Assembly (NCBI GenBank): GCA_031552235.1
Contig: JAVBMR010000024.1
Span: 1-64,000, forward strand
DNA from: WRDF01 sp031552235
GTDB lineage: Bacteria; Bacteroidota; Bacteroidia; Bacteroidales; Rikenellaceae
Reading direction: 5' to 3'
DNA: 64,000 nucleotides
In this document: piece after piece, positions 8,052 to 15,615 of the stretch
Layout: every line of letters begins with the position of its first letter
Position numbering within the stretch: position 1 is the stretch's first letter
Notes under the pieces: generated by a model
Seen by the model: only the letters and a program-made list of their open reading frames with translations
What the model was told of the DNA's origin: nothing
Database searches by the model: none
Made by a program: the position numbers and the translations under genes

Positions 8052-9383
8052 TCAATAAGCGTACAGTTCAGCAGGGATGGGCTTGCCGGTCAACTTCTGG
8101 ATGTCGCGGTACATGTTATGCTCTTCATCCGTGCAAAACGAAAGCGCCAGGCCTTTATGCCCGGCACGACCGGTGCGACCGATGCGGTGCACGTAGGTTT
8201 CGGCGATGTCGGGCATGTCGTAATTGATGACCATCGGGAGGTCGCTGATGTCGAGGCCGCGCGCGGCTATATCGGTGGCGATCATCACGCGGGTCTTGCC
8301 GCTCTTGAAGTTGGCCAACGCGCGTTCGCGCGCGCCTTGGGTTTTGTCTCCGTGGATGGCCTCGCTGCCAATGCCTGCTTTTGTGAGTATCTTGGCGATG
8401 CGGTCGGCGCCGTGCTTGGTACGTGCGAAGACCAATACCGATTTGCTTTTCTCCTTTTTGAGAAGGTCTATCAGCAGGTTCTTCTTGTCCTGCTGTTCGA
8501 CGAAATACATCATCTGCTCGATAGTTTCGACGATCGGGGCCTCGGGAGCTATCTCTATGCGCACGGGGTTGTCGAGCATGGAGCGCGAGAGCGAAACTAT
8601 CGCCGGAGGCATCGTAGCCGAGAAAAAGAGTGTCTGACGGTTTTCCGGCAGGCGCGAAACGATCCATCTTATGTCGTTGATGAACCCCATGTCGAGCATG
8701 CGGTCGGCTTCGTCGAGAACGAAATGCGTGATGGTGTCGAGCGATACGAACCCCTGGTTTATAAGGTCGTTCAGGCGGCCGGGAGTGGCTACCAGAATAT
8801 CGACGCCTTTTTGCAGGCTCTCGGTTTGCGGTTTTTGCTTGACCCCGCCGAAAATGACGCAGTGGCGCAGGTTGGTGTATTTCGTGTAATCCTTTATGCA
8901 GTCGCTAACCTGCGCCGCGAGTTCGCGGGTTGGGGTAAGTATCAGCGCTTTGATGGCGCGGTTTGCGGAAGGTTTCCCCTGGCCTCGGCCGCGCCTGTCT
9001 TTACGCCCTTTCTGCCCGCGACGGGAGTCGTTCGCCGCTGCTTGCCCTTCTTCTGCCGTTTCATGCCCTTCGGCCGCCGCGCTGTGTCCGGTGCCTGTTT
9101 CCTGCTGTTTTTCAATGGTTTCCACCAATGACTCTACCGGTATGTTCAGCGCCTGTTCGCGTGCTGTGCGGGCTTCCTGCTGCGCGGCGAGGATCAGATG
9201 ATGGATGATGGGGATCGCGAAAGCGGCGGTCTTGCCTGTCCCGGTCTGCGCGATGCCGAGGATGTCTTTGCCTTTCAACAATACGGGGATGGCTTTTTCC
9301 TGTATCGGGGTGGGGGTTTCGTACCCTTTCTCCGTGATTGCCCTCAGAATGCTTTCCGAGACGCTTAGTTCTTTGAATGTCAT
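8052..9383 (-). CDS. rhlE: RhlE-type DEAD-box RNA helicase with an internal low-complexity insert
   Basis: ATP-dependent RNA helicase, expected to act in ribosome assembly or RNA turnover in the cytoplasm. I start it at MTFKELSVSE (9383), because the 21 upstream codons lie in a promoter-like region and the Q-motif begins here. It then has 443 residues. Motifs in order: AQTGTGKT (45-52), PTRELA (151-156), TPGR, DEAD in LDEADRMLDMGF, SAT, ARGLD and HRIGRTGR. Between motifs I and Ia there is an insert of about 75 residues (68-142), rich in E, Q, A, then G, R, K (SRRGQKGRKDRRGRGQGK), where typical RhlE proteins have about 15. It has no long basic C-terminal tail; the basic patch seems to have moved into the core. 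A divergent promoter region separates it from the PhnA-like gene. Confidence 0.9.
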   Translation of the reverse strand: MTFKELSVSESILRAITEKGYETPTPIQEKAIPVLLKGKDILGIAQTGTGKTAAFAIPIIHHLILAAQQEARTAREQALNIPVESLVETIEKQQETGTGHSAAAEGHETAEEGQAAANDSRRGQKGRKDRRGRGQGKPSANRAIKALILTPTRELAAQVSDCIKDYTKYTNLRHCVIFGGVKQKPQTESLQKGVDILVATPGRLNDLINQGFVSLDTITHFVLDEADRMLDMGFINDIRWIVSRLPENRQTLFFSATMPPAIVSLSRSMLDNPVRIEIAPEAPIVETIEQMMYFVEQQDKKNLLIDLLKKEKSKSVLVFARTKHGADRIAKILTKAGIGSEAIHGDKTQGARERALANFKSGKTRVMIATDIAARGLDISDLPMVINYDMPDIAETYVHRIGRTGRAGHKGLALSFCTDEEHNMYRDIQKLTGKPIPAELYAY

Positions 9384-9460
9384 AATGTTACACTTGCTGC
9401 ATTGTGGCAGCATCGTGTCATCCGCGCCGCCCGTCGTCGTATTCAAAATTAAATATCGCG

Positions 9461-9468
9461 CAAAGATA
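9461..9468 (-). promoter_or_regulatory. -7 box for rhlE
   Basis: TATCTTTG on the minus strand fits the Bacteroidetes TAnnTTTG box; no clear TTTG lies 19-21 bases upstream. It is 78 bases from the chosen start. Confidence 0.45.
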
Positions 9469-9524
9469 CTTTTAATTTATTGAAAAATGCTTTTTCGGGC
9501 GCTGATTTAGCTGGCCGGATTAAC

Positions 9525-9532
9525 TATCTTTG
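9525..9532 (+). promoter_or_regulatory. -7 box for the phnA-like gene
   Basis: TATCTTTG on the plus strand, 23 bases before the ATG at 9556. The -33 element is not evident. Confidence 0.5.
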
Positions 9533-9555
9533 CACCTCACAAAATAAAGAATGCG

Positions 9556-9882
9556 ATGAATGAATTTCCGGATTGCCCGGTTTGCGGGGCTGACAGTGTG
9601 TATAATGATGGTTCGATGATGATATGTCCCGTGTGCGGACATGAGTGGAGCGGCGATGCCGCGCAGGCTGCCGACGATAAACCGCGCGACAGCAACGGGG
9701 CGGAACTCGTTGACGGCGATGCCGTTACTGTTATCAAAGACCTCAAGGTGCGCGGGTCGTCGATGGTCATCAAGCGCGGCACAAAGGTCAAGAGCATTCG
9801 CCTGACCGAGAACCCGGAAGAGGTTGACTGCAAGATAGAAGGTTCGAGCATTGTCCTGAAGACCTGCTTTTTGAAGAAATAA
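9556..9882 (+). CDS. PhnA/YjdM-family zinc-ribbon protein
   Basis: A 108-residue protein with a rubredoxin-like zinc ribbon at the N-terminus (C7-P-V-C10 ... C24-P-V-C27-GHEW), then a compact beta domain (DGDAVTVIKDLKVRGSS, KRGTKVKSIRL, VDCKIEGSSIVLKTCFLKK). That order and length match the PhnA (YjdM) family. Despite the old name, YjdM is not needed for phosphonate breakdown, and its function is unclear. The gene is short-spaced (40 bases) to the ybaK-like gene downstream and may be cotranscribed with it. Confidence 0.85.
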   Translation: MNEFPDCPVCGADSVYNDGSMMICPVCGHEWSGDAAQAADDKPRDSNGAELVDGDAVTVIKDLKVRGSSMVIKRGTKVKSIRLTENPEEVDCKIEGSSIVLKTCFLKK

Positions 9883-9922
9883 GCTTGGGAGCGCCAGAAA
9901 CAACTTTAGGATACAACCATCA

Positions 9923-10402
9923 ATGGCAAAGGAAACCAAAACCAACGCGGCGAGGCTGCTCGACAAGGCGGGTGTGAAGTATGGCCTCAACGCATACGAG
10001 GTGGACGAGGATGACCTTTCGGCCGCGCATGTGGCCGCGCAACTCGGCGTCAGGGCGGGGTTGCTGTTTAAAACGCTCGTTCTTCAGGGCGACCGGGGCG
10101 GATATTTCGTGTGCGTAGTGCCGGGCGACGCCGAGGTCGACCTCAAAAAGGCTGCCAGGGTGTCGGGCAACAAGAGCGCCGATCTTATCCCGATGAAGAA
10201 CCTCTTGCCGCTGACGGGTTACGTCCGTGGCGGCTGCTCGCCCATAGGCATGAAAAAACGCTTCCCCACTTATATAGACATCCGTATGCTCGATGAGTCG
10301 GAAGTGTATATAAGCGCCGGGATCAGAGGGTTGCAGATCAGGATCGCCCCGAAAGACCTCGCCGGTTTTCTCGATGCCGTGATCGCCGACCTTATCGTCT
10401 GA
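9923..10402 (+). CDS. ybaK: YbaK-type Cys-tRNA(Pro) / aminoacyl-tRNA deacylase
   Basis: A 159-residue editing enzyme expected to hydrolyse mischarged Cys-tRNA(Pro) in trans. Landmarks of the YbaK/EbsC fold are present: the N-terminal TNAARLLDKAGVKY helix, LLFKTLVLQ with the conserved Lys50, the VVPGDAEVDLKKAA strand-helix, GYVRGGCSPIGMKK (the GG-SP-G motif), and the C-terminal SAGIRGLQIRIAPKDL. The length is standard for the family. The gene is convergent with the outer-membrane-protein gene; only 16 bases lie between the stop codons and no terminator hairpin is visible there. Confidence 0.9.
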   Translation: MAKETKTNAARLLDKAGVKYGLNAYEVDEDDLSAAHVAAQLGVRAGLLFKTLVLQGDRGGYFVCVVPGDAEVDLKKAARVSGNKSADLIPMKNLLPLTGYVRGGCSPIGMKKRFPTYIDIRMLDESEVYISAGIRGLQIRIAPKDLAGFLDAVIADLIV

Positions 10403-10418
10403 GGCGATTGCCAGAGGT

Positions 10419-11399
10419 TTATCGTCTGAGGTACATGCGCGGGTCCTGATTGGTGAAGACCCACGAGAACCCGATCAATGTGCTGTACGACCATGAGGAT
10501 TTGTAGAGCGACAGGTTGTTGTTCTCATAATCTACGGCCGATGAAACGCTCATCGCCAGCCCCTTGAAAAGTTTCACGTTTAAGTCGAGTTGCCCGAGGA
10601 CATAAGGGTAGACCTTTCCCAGGTCGGGATACTCGTCCGTTATCTCCTTGCTGTAAGGCGACTTCAGGCTCTGTTGGTACAGGGTGCTAAGTTTGACCGT
10701 GACCAGGTCTGTTACGCGGTAATTGGCTACGATGTATACGATGGGCCGGAATTCGTTGTGGTCCTGGTACATGTCCTTGCGCAACGTTACGCGCGAGTTG
10801 ACGAACTCTATTTTCTCACGCAGTTCGGGGCTGGCATCGTCTATCTCCGACTTGTCGTTGACTTCCCACGACGACCAGTCGTATACGAATCCTATCCCTA
10901 CATTGAAGTTGTATTTGCGCTTGAACCTGGCCCACGGGTGCAGCAAGGCCCCGGTCTGAAACCGCCGTCGAAGGCCGCGGTCGGAATTGTCCTGGTAGAT
11001 GGCTATGGCCTCGGGGTATATTTTGCGCATTACAGCCGTCCGGTCGTCGATCGGATCGAATTTCCGTATCCCCGTACCTAAGAACACCAAATGGTTGCTT
11101 ACCTTCTCGCCGTCGTCCTTGCGTTCCAGCAATTGGCGGAGGCTGAGTTCGAAATCGGTCCGGGTAAAAACGTAGTTGAAGTGTGCCGAGTTGATAAAAC
11201 GGAAATCGGTGTGGTCGTTAGTTTCGTCGTCGGATATGTAGAACAGGAAACTGATACCGGTCGAGCGCGAGTGCGTCCTCAGTGTGTCGAGCACGTATGC
11301 CCGGTCGGCGATCACGCCTATCTGCCCGGAACTTTTCCAGGCGAGGCAGGCTATTGCGATGAGTGTCAGCAGCAGTTTTCGTCCCATATGCCGCTTCAT
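10419..11399 (-). CDS. Putative outer-membrane beta-barrel protein
   Basis: A 326-residue protein with a signal peptide (LLLTLIAIACLAWKSSGQ) and a C-terminal half of alternating strands separated by short turns (FNVGIGFVYDW, RPIVYIVANYRV, VTVKLSTLYQQSL, PYVLGQLDLNVKLF, LAMSVSSAVDYE, STLIGFSWVF), typical of a 10-12-strand barrel like DUF481 or DUF3078 porin-like proteins. I do not recognise a specific family. An ATG four codons downstream (MGRKLL) is an equally good start. One base separates it from the upstream nitroreductase stop, so translation is probably coupled. Function is unknown; an outer-membrane location is likely. Confidence 0.6.
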   Translation of the reverse strand: MKRHMGRKLLLTLIAIACLAWKSSGQIGVIADRAYVLDTLRTHSRSTGISFLFYISDDETNDHTDFRFINSAHFNYVFTRTDFELSLRQLLERKDDGEKVSNHLVFLGTGIRKFDPIDDRTAVMRKIYPEAIAIYQDNSDRGLRRRFQTGALLHPWARFKRKYNFNVGIGFVYDWSSWEVNDKSEIDDASPELREKIEFVNSRVTLRKDMYQDHNEFRPIVYIVANYRVTDLVTVKLSTLYQQSLKSPYSKEITDEYPDLGKVYPYVLGQLDLNVKLFKGLAMSVSSAVDYENNNLSLYKSSWSYSTLIGFSWVFTNQDPRMYLRR

Positions 11400-11400
11400 A

Positions 11401-11934
11401 TCAATATCTGTTCCAACCGAGGATTTTTTCCGTGGGTTTGCGTATTTTTTCGCGTGTCGGGGAGTCGGGATAGCCGAGGGTTATGAGCAGCGGCAGCCTT
11501 TTCTTTTTCTCCACGCCAAGAAGCCGCTTGACTTTCTTCTCGTCGAACCAGCCTACGATGCACGTTCCCAGCCCGAGGTCTGCGGCCTGCAGGCAGAACT
11601 GGCCCGCGGCTATGCCCACGTCGAGCAGCGAAAATTCCTTGTCCTTGATTACGCTGGCGAGGGATGTCAGCGTCCCCATTTTTTCGAGCACCACAGCGAC
11701 GATGACAGGGGCCGAGGGTACGAACTTGTTCATTCCCATGCCTGCGGCGCACTCGCCGACCTGTGCCCTGAGCTGCGGGTCGTCTATGACGATGAATTTC
11801 CACGGCTGTGAGTTGTGCGCCGAGGGCGAGATGCGCGCGGTTTCGATGCACTGTTCAATTTTGTCCTTTTCGACCGGCGTGTCCCGGTATTTGCGGTCGC
11901 TCTGCCTGAGCAGGGCCAGTTCGTGGAGTCTCAT
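11401..11934 (-). CDS. Nitroreductase-family FMN oxidoreductase
   Basis: A 177-residue NAD(P)H-dependent flavoprotein. Features of the nitroreductase fold are visible: the SDRKYRDTPV motif near residue 13 (FMN phosphate binding), ARISPSAHNSQPWKFIV (residues about 33-49, the P-S-A-x-N-x-QPW signature), the central DVGIAAGQFCLQAADLGLGTC helix region, and LLITLGYPDSPTREK near the C-terminus. The substrate cannot be read from sequence; these enzymes often reduce quinones, nitro compounds or flavins. It is the first gene of a two-gene minus-strand unit with the barrel protein. Confidence 0.85.
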   Translation of the reverse strand: MRLHELALLRQSDRKYRDTPVEKDKIEQCIETARISPSAHNSQPWKFIVIDDPQLRAQVGECAAGMGMNKFVPSAPVIVAVVLEKMGTLTSLASVIKDKEFSLLDVGIAAGQFCLQAADLGLGTCIVGWFDEKKVKRLLGVEKKKRLPLLITLGYPDSPTREKIRKPTEKILGWNRY

Positions 11935-12012
11935 AATGCGTCAAGTTAGATTTTGGGGTGCGCCAATGCCTTTCGGTATGCCAATTTACAAAAAAACATA
12001 CAAGATTTCATT

Positions 12013-12033
12013 GAATTATCCGTTTGAGGCTTG
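12013..12033 (+). repeat. Type A repeat end (solo)
   Basis: GAATTATCCGTTTGAGGCTTG matches the left terminus of the type A elements (GAATTATCCGTTTTAATCTTG at 54592), then diverges. A short hairpin TCGGTACG/CGTGCCGA follows at 12046-12074. The 368-base gap 11935-12303 holds no gene. Confidence 0.6.
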
Positions 12034-12149
12034 TTTTATCTTTTTCGGTACGGCCCCTGCCTGCTGCGTGCCGAAAAGAATGTAATGGTGGTATTCCGTT
12101 TAATCTCTGAGGGTTGAATTCTCTGCCGCTTGAGTGCTTGATAAATTCA

Positions 12150-12257
12150 CATTCCGCGGCTGTGGGGGTCGGCACAAAGTGCCGAGCCGCGGAATGCGGC
12201 GACTGCATAAAGCAGTCGCGGTCTTTGCAATACCCCGCAGTTTGCTGCGGGGTGGTT
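12150..12257 (+). repeat. Palindromic REP-like element, copy 2 (three intact stems)
   Basis: Stem 1: ATTCCGCGGCT (12151-12161) pairs with AGCCGCGGAAT (12185-12195), with a one-sided GTGGGGGT bulge and an inner stem CGGCAC-AAA-GTGCCG. Stem 2: GCGACTGC-ATAAA-GCAGTCGC (12199-12219). Stem 3: CCCCGCAG-TTTG-CTGCGGGG (12233-12252). This is the best-preserved copy in the window. Confidence 0.9.
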
Positions 12258-12258
12258 T

Positions 12259-12297
12259 ATATACTAAGGCCGGATCTCAGATCCGGCCTTAGTATAT
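12259..12297. repeat. 19-bp perfect palindrome next to the deaD stop codon
   Basis: ATATACTAAGGCCGGATCT (12259-12277), one central C, and its exact complement (12279-12297). It ends six bases from the helicase stop codon at 12304, so it could act as a bidirectional transcription stop or an mRNA 3'-end stabiliser. It has no T-run, but the stem ends in A/T-rich pairs. Confidence 0.85.
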
Positions 12298-12303
12298 GGA
12301 ATA

Positions 12304-14313
12304 TTATTTCCTTCTGCCTTTTTCCTTTTTCTCGCGGCGCGATGTTTTGGGGGCAGGCTTCTTTGCAGTGCTTTTTTTATCGCTCCAGTTTCCCGAAACC
12401 GCCGCCTTTTTCTTTTTGCTTGCCGGTTTGTCGTCTACGAATTCGGCGAACCAGTCGTCCGATGGCCAAAGCGTTTTGTCGGCGCCTTTCGATACCTTGG
12501 GTGAATCGTTGTCTTCGGCTTTCTTTTTGCGTACGGGCTTTTCCTCGAAACGACCATACCCTGTATTATTGCGCGCGGGCTTGTCCTCGAAGCGCCCGTC
12601 GGATTTCTTGTCCTTTTTCCATTCCGGTTTGCCTTCCGCCTTGCTGTCCAGAGTGCGGGGTTTGCGGGCCGGCCTGTCGCCTGCGTCACCCCTTTGCTCG
12701 CGTTTCACCTTGGCCGAATGGCCCCTGCCGCCGCCTTCGCCGTCACGCTCCTTGGCGATCTCGGCTATCGGGCGGCCTTTCGAGAGCTGGTTCAGCGCCT
12801 GTACGACTTTGTTTGCCTGGTCGAACGGCACGGTGGCGAACGAGAAGTCCTGCGATACGGTTATGTCGTCGATGTTGTGGTCATTGAGGCCGCACTCGCG
12901 CTTCAAAAGTTTAACCAGCTTGCGTGGGTCGTAGCCGTCCTTGAAGCCTACGGCGATGAAAATGCGTGCCTTGCCCTTGCGGTCGACGTTGATCGAACGT
13001 ATTTCCGGGTAGCTGTTCTCGCTCAGTTCATCCTTGAACGCAAGGCGTAGCAGGGCGCTGAGCGCCACCTCGGGCGTGTACATTTCCAGCAGTTCCGCCG
13101 CCATTGTTTCGCATTCGCTGTAGTTTTCGCTCTCGACGATCGAGTAGAGGTCTTCCTTGATCCTGTTGCGCTTCATGGCGATGACGTCGGCCGGGGTGGG
13201 GAGCTTTTCGAGCTTGATGTCGGCCTTGATGTCGCGCTTGAGGAACCCGAACTGGCGCATCTCGGATGGCGATATGAACGTTATAGCCGTACCCTGGTTA
13301 CCGGCGCGGCCTGTGCGGCCGATGCGGTGGACGTAGCTTTCGCTGTCCTGCGGGAGCGAGTAGTTGATCACGTGCGTGAGGTTGTTGATGTCGATGCCTC
13401 GCGCCGCTACATCAGTGGCTATCAGTATGTTGGAATGCTTCTTTTTGAACTTGCCCAGTATTTTTTCGCGCTGCGCCTGTGAAATGTCGCCATGGAGGCC
13501 TTCGGCGGAATAACCGCGCTCGGTAAGCCTGTTGACCAGCTCGTCGACACCTACTTTGGTACGCGAGAACACAATGCCGTAGAAATCCGACTCGACGTCG
13601 ATGATGCGGGTCAGGGCGTCCAGCTTGTCGCCCTCGCGCACTTCGAAATATATCTGGGTGGTGAGGTCGGCGGTGACGTTCTTGGCCTCGACTTTCAGGA
13701 TGTCGGGCTTGTTCATGTAGTTCTTCGCGAGCGAGGCGATCCTGTCTGGCATGGTGGCCGAGAAGAGCAGCACCCTCTTGGTTTCAGGCATTTCGCGCAT
13801 GATGTCCTCGATGTCCTCGATGAAGCCCATGTTGAGCATTTCGTCCGCCTCGTCCAGTACGAGGTACGAAAGTTCCGAAAGGTTGAGCGTGCGGCGGCGG
13901 ATGTGGTCGAGGATACGGCCGGGCGTGCCTACGACGATGTCGATACCTTTCTTGAGCCTGCGCAGCTGCTCCTCTATCGAGGCGCCGCCGTATATGGGCG
14001 CGATGGACAGCTCGTTCGAGTTGAACGACTGCAATTCCTGCGTAACCTGAAGGGCGAGTTCGCGGGTGGGCACAAGTACCAGCGCCTGCGGGATGGATTT
14101 TTTACCCGTTAGGAGTTGTATTATCGGCAACCCGAATGCGGCGGTCTTGCCCGTACCGGTCTGGGCCTGTGCGATTATGTCTTTGTCCGTGTTAAGCAGG
14201 TGGGGGATGGTGAGGCTTTGGATGGCCGACGGGGTTTCGAAACCTTTTTTCGAGATGGCAGTAAGTATATCGTCCGACAGTCCTAAAGCCTTGAATTCTT
14301 CTAATTGACTCAT
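12304..14313 (-). CDS. deaD: DeaD/CsdA-type DEAD-box RNA helicase
   Basis: A 669-residue ATP-dependent RNA helicase with motifs AQTGTGKT (about 50-57), PTRELA, TPGR, LDEADEMLNMGF, SAT, ARGID and HRIGRTGR. Residues about 440-510 (RSINVDRKGKARIFIAVGFKDGYDPRKLVKLLKRE) form a DbpA-type RNA-binding domain. The last 150 residues are a K/R/D-rich disordered tail with repeated RFE-x-KPxR units (GRFEDKPARNN, GRFEEKPVRKK) and a single hydrophobic patch LWPSDDWFAEFV. This architecture fits the cold-shock/ribosome-biogenesis helicase. It is transcribed alone from a promoter box just upstream and ends beside a perfect palindrome. Confidence 0.93.
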   Translation of the reverse strand: MSQLEEFKALGLSDDILTAISKKGFETPSAIQSLTIPHLLNTDKDIIAQAQTGTGKTAAFGLPIIQLLTGKKSIPQALVLVPTRELALQVTQELQSFNSNELSIAPIYGGASIEEQLRRLKKGIDIVVGTPGRILDHIRRRTLNLSELSYLVLDEADEMLNMGFIEDIEDIMREMPETKRVLLFSATMPDRIASLAKNYMNKPDILKVEAKNVTADLTTQIYFEVREGDKLDALTRIIDVESDFYGIVFSRTKVGVDELVNRLTERGYSAEGLHGDISQAQREKILGKFKKKHSNILIATDVAARGIDINNLTHVINYSLPQDSESYVHRIGRTGRAGNQGTAITFISPSEMRQFGFLKRDIKADIKLEKLPTPADVIAMKRNRIKEDLYSIVESENYSECETMAAELLEMYTPEVALSALLRLAFKDELSENSYPEIRSINVDRKGKARIFIAVGFKDGYDPRKLVKLLKRECGLNDHNIDDITVSQDFSFATVPFDQANKVVQALNQLSKGRPIAEIAKERDGEGGGRGHSAKVKREQRGDAGDRPARKPRTLDSKAEGKPEWKKDKKSDGRFEDKPARNNTGYGRFEEKPVRKKKAEDNDSPKVSKGADKTLWPSDDWFAEFVDDKPASKKKKAAVSGNWSDKKSTAKKPAPKTSRREKKEKGRRK

Positions 14314-14335
14314 TGATGTTTGGTAATGTGAGCCG

Positions 14336-14343
14336 CAAAGGTA
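14336..14343 (-). promoter_or_regulatory. -7 box for deaD
   Basis: TACCTTTG on the minus strand, 22 bases upstream of the ATG, fits TAnnTTTG; no good -33 element is seen. Confidence 0.5.
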
Positions 14344-14464
14344 CTTAAACTTTTTGATTTTCAGCGGCCGCGGCGCAATATGGGCATAGTAAAAACTGTT
14401 ATAATTTCGGATAACAGTGAATAAAAATGCCTATATTTACAAAATATTACAATGCGTGGTTGTC

Positions 14465-15562
14465 ATGAGAAAAATGATCCTTGCTTTTTTGGGACTCGGG
14501 GCCGTTCTGGCGGCTTCGGGGGCAGAGTCTTCGCTGAAGGACGCGGTCGGCGACAAATTCCTCATAGGTGTCAGCATCGACACCCACCAATCTTCGGGCC
14601 GCGATACGGCCGGGGTAAGGCTGATAAAACAGCATTTCAACTCCATAGTGGCCGGAAACTGCATGAAAAGCGCGTCGCTGCATCCTGCCGAGGATCGCTA
14701 CGACTTCCACGCCGCCGACCAGTTCGTTAAGTTCGGCGAGGATAACGGCATGGCGATAATAGGCCATTGCCTCATATGGCACTCGCAGATCCCGCGCTGG
14801 TTCTTTGTGGACGACAAAGGCAACGACGTCAGCCCGAAGGTACTTCGCCAGCGCATGAAAGACCATATACAAACCGTGGTGGGGCGATATAAAGGGCGTG
14901 TTAAGGGCTGGGACGTTGTGAACGAGGCGATTGTGGAAAATGGCTCTTACCGAAAAAGCAAGTTCTACGAGATACTTGGAGAGGAGTTTATTCCGTTAGC
15001 TTTTAAATACGCGCACGAAGCGGACCCGGATGCCGAGCTGTACTACAACGATTACGGGATGAACGTGCCGGGGCGCCGCGACGCGGTTGTGAAAATGGTA
15101 AACGAACTTAAAAAAAAAGGTATACGCATAGACGCGATAGGTATGCAGGGCCATATGGACATGCATAACCCCTCGCTCGGACAGTTCGAAGAGAGCATAC
15201 TGGCCTTCGCCGGCACAGGGTGCAAAGTGATGATAACCGAGTGGGACATGAGCGTGCTGCCGTTCGTGACGGCCAGCGCCAACATATCCGACACGTCGGA
15301 GTACAGGAAAGAATGGAATCCCTACACGGACGGGTTGCCGGATTCGGTGTCGCAGGCCTGGAACAGTCGCATGGCCGACTTTTTCGACCTTTTCGTGAAG
15401 CACGCCGACGTGATAACGCGCGTGACGGCATGGGGCCTCACCGACGGCGATTCGTGGAAAAACAACTTCCCGATGCGCGGCAGGACCGACTACCCGCTGC
15501 TGTTCGACCGCGAATATCAGCCCAAACCGTTTGTGCAAAACATACTTTCGTCAGCCAAATAG
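14465..15562 (+). CDS. GH10 endo-1,4-beta-xylanase
   Basis: A secreted or periplasmic glycoside hydrolase expected to cleave xylan backbones. I start it at MRKMILAFLG (14465), which gives a clean signal peptide ending near ASGA; an upstream in-frame ATG at 14417 would add 16 residues without purpose. It has 365 residues. The GH10 landmarks are all present: GNCMKSASLHP, GHCLIWHSQIP (about 100-110), acid/base Glu154 in WDVVNEA, NDYGMN, IDAIGMQGHM, and nucleophile Glu259 in VMITEWDMS, then GLTDGDSW. It is a single catalytic domain without an obvious carbohydrate-binding module or lipobox. It precedes the hexuronate catabolism genes, which fits growth on glucuronoxylan (inference from context). 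Confidence 0.93.
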   Translation: MRKMILAFLGLGAVLAASGAESSLKDAVGDKFLIGVSIDTHQSSGRDTAGVRLIKQHFNSIVAGNCMKSASLHPAEDRYDFHAADQFVKFGEDNGMAIIGHCLIWHSQIPRWFFVDDKGNDVSPKVLRQRMKDHIQTVVGRYKGRVKGWDVVNEAIVENGSYRKSKFYEILGEEFIPLAFKYAHEADPDAELYYNDYGMNVPGRRDAVVKMVNELKKKGIRIDAIGMQGHMDMHNPSLGQFEESILAFAGTGCKVMITEWDMSVLPFVTASANISDTSEYRKEWNPYTDGLPDSVSQAWNSRMADFFDLFVKHADVITRVTAWGLTDGDSWKNNFPMRGRTDYPLLFDREYQPKPFVQNILSSAK

Positions 15563-15584
15563 ATGGAAAGACAATAATTATTAA

Positions 15585-15592
15585 TACTTTTG
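15585..15592 (+). promoter_or_regulatory. -7 box for the FMN oxidoreductase gene
   Basis: TACTTTTG fits TAnnTTTG, 14-23 bases before the candidate ATGs; the -33 element is not clear. Confidence 0.4.
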
Positions 15593-15615
15593 TCGCGGAC
15601 AATATTATGCAAGAC

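Noticed and set aside
15220..15606. N-terminal extension of the FMN-oxidoreductase frame into the xylanase gene
   Set aside because: The frame is open, but the added 129 residues overlap the xylanase C-terminus in another phase and are Arg/Gly-rich shadow; family homology begins at MKSFHIG.
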